This document shows, piece by piece, positions 6,263 through 10,256 of a DNA stretch of 10,256 nucleotides; position 1 is the stretch's first letter, and every line of letters starts with the position of its first letter. The position numbers and the translations under genes are program-made. The notes beneath the pieces were generated by a model that had not been told where the DNA came from, made no database searches, and saw only the letters and a program-made list of their open reading frames with translations. This stretch comes from Planctomycetia bacterium (GTDB lineage Bacteria; Planctomycetota; Planctomycetia; Gemmatales; Gemmataceae). The stretch is taken from assembly GCA_005773755.1 (NCBI GenBank), contig SXHE01000745.1:1-10256 (forward strand), written 5' to 3'.

Positions 6263-8623
6263 ATGAACCGCTTCCGTTTCGCTCCGCTCGCACTCGTGCT
6301 GCTGGCCGCGCCCGCGCCGCTGGCGCGCGCGGCCGACCTGCCCAAGCCGATGGTCGATGGGCTGGTGATGCCCGAATCGGTCGCCGTCGGGCCGGGCGGC
6401 AAGCTGTACGTCTCCATCATCGGCGGCGAGAAGGACGGCGACGGGTCCATCGCCGTCATCGAGAAGGGCAAAGCCACCACCTTCGTCGGCGGCCTCGACG
6501 ACCCCAAGGGCATCGCCTTCTACCAGAACTGGCTCTACGTCGCCGACAAGACGAAGGTGCTGCGCATCAACGTGGCCGCGCCGGAACCGAAGGTCGAACT
6601 GGTCGCGGACGCGGGCAAGTTCCCGGTCAAGCCGCTGTTCCTCAACGACGTGGCCGTTGATCCCGAAAGCGGCACGGTGTTCGTGACCGACTCCGGCGAC
6701 CTGAAGGGCGCGGGCGGCAAGGTGTACCGCTTCACCTACCCGCCGGTGCCGAAGGGCAAGGCCCCGAACCCGAAGGCCGAACCGAAGATCGACGTGCTCG
6801 TTGACGAGACGAAGCTGAAGGGGCTGAACATCCCCAACGGCCTCACGATGGACGGCGCGTCGCACATCCTGCTGGCCGACTTCGGCAGCGGCATCCTGTA
6901 CCGCGTGAAGCTCGCGGACAGCAGCAGCGAGAAGCTCGCCGACGGGATGGAAGGCGCGGACGGGCTGACGTGGGACCACTACGGGCAACTGTTCATTTCG
7001 AGCTGGAAGTCGGGCAAGGTGTGGGGCATCCCGAAGCCCGGCATGAAGCCGATCCTCGTGGCCGAAGGCTTCAAGAGCGCCGCGGACACCTGCCTCTCCG
7101 CCGACGGCAAGTTCATCCTCGTGCCCGACATGAAGGGCAGTACGCTGACCGCGATCCCGGCCACGATCCCCGGCTACGAGGTCGATCACAGCCCGCTCGC
7201 GCTGAAAACAGAAGTGGCGTTCCCCGATCTGAAATGGACCGGGTGGAGCGCCGAGACCAGCACCGGCAAGTCGAACCCGCTGCGGCCCATCGTGCTCACC
7301 CACGCCGGCGACGGCAGCAACCGCGTGTTCGTCGCCATTCAACAGGGCACGATCCACGTGTTCACCAACGACCAGAAGGCCACCGAGACGAAGGTGTTCC
7401 TCGATATCACGGATCGCGTGAAGTACACCGACAACACCAACGAGGAAGGGCTGCTCGGCGTCGCATTCCACCCGAAGTTCAAGACCAACGGCGAGGTGTT
7501 CGTCTTCTACACGCCCAAGAAGGAGAACAAGGTCAACGTGGTGTCGCGGTTCCGCATGAGCAAGACCGACCCGACCAAGCTGGACCCGGCTTCGGAAGAG
7601 CAGATCATCCGCTACGAGAACCGGCTGTTCTGGAACCACGACGGCGGCACCATCGCGTTCGGGCCGGACGGCTTCCTGTACGTCGTCCACGGGGACGGCG
7701 GCATGGGCGGTGACCCTCAAGAGAATGGCCAGAACCTCGGCGTGCTGTACGGCAAGATCCTGCGCCTCGACATCGACAAGAAGGACGAAGGGAAGAACTA
7801 CGCCGTGCCGAAGGACAACCCGTTCGTCGGCAAGAAGGGCGCGAAGCCGGAAATCTGGGCCTACGGCATCCGTAACATCTGGCGCATGAGCTTCGACCGC
7901 GGCACCGGCAAACTGTGGGCCGGCGAGGTGGGCCAGAACCTGTACGAAGAGATCAACATCATCGAGAAGGGCGGCAACTACGGCTGGAACCTGCGCGAGT
8001 CGTTCCACCCGTTCGGGCCGAAGGGCGTGGGCCACAACAAAGACATGAAAGACCCGATCTGGGAGTACCACCACGACATCGGCAAGTCGATCACCGGCGG
8101 CGGCGTGTACCGCGGCAAGGCGCTCCCCGAACTGGACGGGCACTACCTGTACGCGGACTACGTCACGTCCAAGATTTGGGCGCTGAAGTACGACGAGAAG
8201 GCCGGCCGCGTGACCGCGAACCGGTCGATCAAAGACCCGGCCCGCCCGATCCTGTCGTTCGGCGAGGACGAAGCCGGCGAGTGGTACTTCCTCACGGTCG
8301 CGGCCAACGGGAAGGGCATCTACAAGTTCGCGAAGGAGTCGCGAGTCGCGAGTCGTGAGCGGCGAGCGGCCGGGTTGATCCCGGCCGCTCACCACTCACC
8401 ACTCACCAACTCAGCTTCAACTCCGCGAGCCGCGCCTTCAGCTTGTCCAGGTCCCACACGCGGACGGCGTGTTCGTGGCCGATCAGGACGAGCAGCCGGT
8501 TCCCGGTCGGGCCGAACCGCAGGTCGCGGGGCGCGCCGGGCAGGTCGCCCACCTCGAACAGCAGCTCGAACCGGTCGCCGGCGCGCTTCCACAGGCGCAC
8601 CGCGCGGTCGCGGCCCCCGGTAG
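6263..8623 (+). CDS. Secreted SMP-30-like/PQQ-type sugar dehydrogenase propeller protein, with abnormal C-terminus
   Basis: Sec signal peptide at 1-23 (LALVLLAAPAPLARA, cleavage after ARA), then two beta-propeller modules. Residues about 24-318 resemble SMP-30/gluconolactonase-type propellers (GLVMPESVAVGPGGKLYVS, LNIPNGLTMDG). Residues about 325-691 resemble glucose/sorbosone (PQQ-dependent) dehydrogenase-like proteins: EEGLLGVAFHPKF (394-406), NHDGGTIAFGPDGFLYV (458-474), EIWAYGIRNIWRMSFD (530-545), GEVGQNLYEEINIIEKGGNYGW (554-575) and TGGGVYRG (611-618). H459 fits the conserved His of that family. It is probably periplasmic; substrate is unknown and PQQ use is not proven. Homologous sequence ends near GKGIYKFAK (residue 691, base 8335). 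The frame has no stop there and continues 95 codons, Arg/Pro/Ala-rich, through a heptamer repeat and into the antisense of the WD40 gene, to TAG 8621-8623. GAGGA (6249-6253) precedes the ATG by 9 nt. Confidence 0.88.
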   Translation: MNRFRFAPLALVLLAAPAPLARAADLPKPMVDGLVMPESVAVGPGGKLYVSIIGGEKDGDGSIAVIEKGKATTFVGGLDDPKGIAFYQNWLYVADKTKVLRINVAAPEPKVELVADAGKFPVKPLFLNDVAVDPESGTVFVTDSGDLKGAGGKVYRFTYPPVPKGKAPNPKAEPKIDVLVDETKLKGLNIPNGLTMDGASHILLADFGSGILYRVKLADSSSEKLADGMEGADGLTWDHYGQLFISSWKSGKVWGIPKPGMKPILVAEGFKSAADTCLSADGKFILVPDMKGSTLTAIPATIPGYEVDHSPLALKTEVAFPDLKWTGWSAETSTGKSNPLRPIVLTHAGDGSNRVFVAIQQGTIHVFTNDQKATETKVFLDITDRVKYTDNTNEEGLLGVAFHPKFKTNGEVFVFYTPKKENKVNVVSRFRMSKTDPTKLDPASEEQIIRYENRLFWNHDGGTIAFGPDGFLYVVHGDGGMGGDPQENGQNLGVLYGKILRLDIDKKDEGKNYAVPKDNPFVGKKGAKPEIWAYGIRNIWRMSFDRGTGKLWAGEVGQNLYEEINIIEKGGNYGWNLRESFHPFGPKGVGHNKDMKDPIWEYHHDIGKSITGGGVYRGKALPELDGHYLYADYVTSKIWALKYDEKAGRVTANRSIKDPARPILSFGEDEAGEWYFLTVAANGKGIYKFAKESRVASRERRAAGLIPAAHHSPLTNSASTPRAAPSACPGPTRGRRVRGRSGRAAGSRSGRTAGRGARRAGRPPRTAARTGRRRASTGAPRGRGPR
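8336..8412. repeat. Inverted array of 7-bp tandem repeats at convergent gene ends
   Basis: Left arm: five head-to-tail heptamers, GAGTCGC (8336-8342), GAGTCGC (8343-8349), GAGTCGT (8350-8356), GAGCGGC (8357-8363) and GAGCGGC (8364-8370). Right arm: GCCGCTC (8384-8390), ACCACTC (8391-8397), ACCACTC (8398-8404) and ACCAACTC (8405-8412), the inverse complement of the same GAG-NNNN pattern. The centre is CGGG-TTGAT-CCCG. The whole forms a long hairpin with mismatches at regular intervals. It begins right after the conserved end of the propeller protein and covers the stop codon of the WD40 gene (8403-8405). It resembles short tandemly repeated heptamers known in other bacteria, but I cannot name a family. 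Confidence 0.8.
8364..8390. terminator. Perfect 11-bp GC-rich hairpin, likely bidirectional terminator
   Basis: GAGCGGCCGGG (8364-8374), loop TTGAT (8375-8379) and CCCGGCCGCTC (8380-8390) pair without mismatch; heptamer repeats can extend the stem outward with one mismatch roughly every seven bases. It lies between two convergent genes, where a shared terminator is expected. Neither side is followed by a T-run, so it is not a classic intrinsic terminator; it may act by structure, by Rho, or by protecting 3' ends. Confidence 0.55.
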
Positions 8624-10256
8624 CGAGCAGAGTGCCGTCGTGGTTCACCGCTAGCGCGGTCACGCCGCCGACGTGTGCCGGCACAGCCGGCAACTCGGTT
8701 TTGTCCGCGGGGCGGATCGTTCGCAACTTGCCGGTCTGCGTGCCGGCGACGACGAGTGAGCCGTCCGGCACCAGCCCGACAGCGGTAACCGGATCGCTGC
8801 TCACGCGGAGCGAACCCGCGTGTTGGCAGGTCGCCGGGTCGAACAGGTGAACGCTGCCGTCGCGCCCGCCGACGACGACCGCGGTGCGCCCGACGGCGAG
8901 CGCGTCGAGGCTCGCCAGCCCGGTCAGCGTCTCCGCGAGGCCGTTCCGCCACTGCCCCCGCGACGTACCCGTCGCCGGGTCAAACGCTCGGAGTTCCTTC
9001 GTGTCCACGAGCGCCCAGAGCGTGCGCCCGTCGGGGGCGAACCGCGGGCACCACGCGAGTTGGTTCGTAAACGTCCGTTGCGCGGGAACGGTGCCGGGCC
9101 GCCAGTGGAAGACGCCGGGACCGGACTGGGTGATCGCGAGTACGCCGGCCGGGTCCGCGGAGAGACCGGCCCGGCCGTTCACACCGGGGTCTTGAAACTT
9201 CACCGGTTCGGCCCGCGCGCCGGGCGCGGCGAGGATCACGTCGCGGAACCCGTTCAGGTGTTCGCCGATCGCCGCGACGCGCCCGTCGGGCATCAGGTTG
9301 ACGGCTTCCAGCGCCGGCGCGCTGGCGCACGCGAACCGCTGCCCCGGTACGAACGCCCAGCGCACCACCCGCCCGACCGCGGTCGCAAAGAGGGTGGTGC
9401 CGTCGGCCGACCACGCCAGCCGGATCGGGTCGGTGCCGGGCGCGAGCACCGTCCCGATGAGCCGCCCGGACGCAAGTTCCCACACCTTCACCGTGCGATC
9501 CGTGTCGCCGCTCGCGGTCGCGACGAACGCGCCGGACGGGTGCGGGGCGACGTCCTTCACGTACTCCTCGTGGGCCGCGAGCCGCACGGCCGGGTCCGCC
9601 AATCGGTCCGTTTCCACACCGGTCGCCAGATCGTGCATCGCGAGGCGCGCGCCATCGGCGACGAGTACCACCGAGCCGTACACCATCATCCGGTGCCCGG
9701 GAACGCCGGCGACGGCGCTCAGCCGCTTGTGGTCCGCCCCGAACCGGTACAGGTGGCCGCCGGAGTTCGCCAGCACCTCGCCGGACGGGGGCAGGGCGAA
9801 CGTGCGGAACGCGCCAGCGTCCGGCACGAGGGTCGCCACACGCGCGCCGGTGTCGGCGTCCCACACCTGGACCGCCGGTTCCGAGGCGCACAGCCCGTAC
9901 ACGAATTTCCCGTTCGCGCTCACCTCAAGGCGCTCGATCATCCCGCCGGTGGTCTTCCACTCCTTCGCGGGCTTGTTGCCGGGGTGCTCCAGGTCGAACC
10001 GCATGACCCGCGCGCGGCGCGTGCCGACGAACAGCCGCTTGCCGTCCGCGGCGAACGCCAGCGCGCGGGTGCCGTCCTGGGCGTCGCCGAGCAGCAGCGT
10101 CGGGTACGAGAGCGTGCGCGGGTCCGTTCCGGGCTTCGGGTCGATCAGGACGACGCGGGCCGACCCCCACCCCTTGAACTCGCCGACCGCGAGCAGCCCG
10201 GTGATCGGATCGACCGCGAGCGCGCAGCCGGTCATCCCCTTCGCGACCGGGTCGAG
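8403..10256 (-). CDS. WD40-repeat protein, N-terminus beyond window
   Basis: WD40 beta-propeller protein of at least 617 codons. The frame is open to the window edge (LDPVAKG precedes the first Met, at 10233-10235), so the true start is probably outside; residues below count from that Met. Clear WD40 units include AHEEYVKDVAPHPSGAFVAT to TVKVWELASG (221-257), AHVGGVTALAVNHDGTLLATGGRDRAVRLWK (520-550) and LRFGPTGNRLLVLIGHEHAVRVWDL (572-596). Weaker blades are at about 57-82, 98-131, 270-294, 396-421 and 436-468. The number of blades suggests two propellers. It ends in LDKLKARLAELKLSW, a charged helix plus Trp that I associate with C-termini of planctomycete WD40 proteins. No enzyme domain is visible; one such as a kinase or other module could lie upstream. 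WD40 propellers are protein-binding scaffolds. The stop TGA (8403-8405) falls inside the heptamer repeats. Confidence 0.87.
   Translation of the reverse strand, partial: LDPVAKGMTGCALAVDPITGLLAVGEFKGWGSARVVLIDPKPGTDPRTLSYPTLLLGDAQDGTRALAFAADGKRLFVGTRRARVMRFDLEHPGNKPAKEWKTTGGMIERLEVSANGKFVYGLCASEPAVQVWDADTGARVATLVPDAGAFRTFALPPSGEVLANSGGHLYRFGADHKRLSAVAGVPGHRMMVYGSVVLVADGARLAMHDLATGVETDRLADPAVRLAAHEEYVKDVAPHPSGAFVATASGDTDRTVKVWELASGRLIGTVLAPGTDPIRLAWSADGTTLFATAVGRVVRWAFVPGQRFACASAPALEAVNLMPDGRVAAIGEHLNGFRDVILAAPGARAEPVKFQDPGVNGRAGLSADPAGVLAITQSGPGVFHWRPGTVPAQRTFTNQLAWCPRFAPDGRTLWALVDTKELRAFDPATGTSRGQWRNGLAETLTGLASLDALAVGRTAVVVGGRDGSVHLFDPATCQHAGSLRVSSDPVTAVGLVPDGSLVVAGTQTGKLRTIRPADKTELPAVPAHVGGVTALAVNHDGTLLATGGRDRAVRLWKRAGDRFELLFEVGDLPGAPRDLRFGPTGNRLLVLIGHEHAVRVWDLDKLKARLAELKLSW

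Noticed and set aside
6170..8395. Very long minus-strand open frame (741 codons) opposite the propeller gene
   Set aside because: It mirrors the plus-strand gene, is dominated by Arg, Val, Asp, His and Gly without motifs, and has no plausible ribosome binding site. The plus strand has a signal peptide and clear family motifs.
8336..8412. CRISPR array
   Set aside because: The units are 7 bp, directly abutting, with no spacers.

Overview
The window looks like chromosomal DNA from a Gemmataceae-type planctomycete (Gemmata or a close relative). Reasons: very high GC in the main genes (for example 47 of 60 bases in 2041-2100), a DUF1501 protein, a TIGR02996 'repeat-companion' protein with leucine-rich repeats, a membrane-anchored Ser/Thr kinase, a WD40 protein ending in a planctomycete-style tail, and a fused SMP-30/PQQ-type sugar dehydrogenase propeller. 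No tRNA, rRNA, CRISPR array, transposase or phage gene was seen. Assignments come from motifs read by eye; no database search was possible.

Layout. On the minus strand at the left edge is a small multi-TM protein (124-657). It is followed, in the same frame after an amber codon, by membrane-like coding sequence that runs off the window (1-117). Divergently, a kinase with an N-terminal multi-TM domain (828-2486) is followed by a Tat-exported DUF1501 protein (2584-4071). Next comes a short stretch of partly lower GC (4072-5273). It has its own perfect TATAAT -10 box and two overlapping genes: an unrecognised 212-aa protein (4118-4756) and a 174-aa protein with a HEPN-type R-N-x3-H motif (4749-5273). 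A TIGR02996+LRR protein (5298-6173) follows 24 nt later, then a secreted two-domain beta-propeller protein (6263-8623). A WD40 protein (8403-10256, 5' end outside the window) converges on it from the right.

How the parts relate. The kinase is a probable membrane signalling protein. The DUF1501 and SMP-30/sugar dehydrogenase proteins are probable exported proteins. The 212-aa/HEPN pair is translationally coupled and is the best candidate for an undescribed accessory system, perhaps toxin-antitoxin or defence, although the partner's role is unknown. No single pathway links all the genes.

The most unusual DNA structure is at the convergent junction (8336-8412). A seven-base tandem repeat is arranged as a large inverted repeat around a perfect 11-bp hairpin. 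It begins exactly where the conserved part of the propeller protein ends, and the repeat copy number decides whether that reading frame stops there or runs 95 codons further into the antisense of the WD40 gene.
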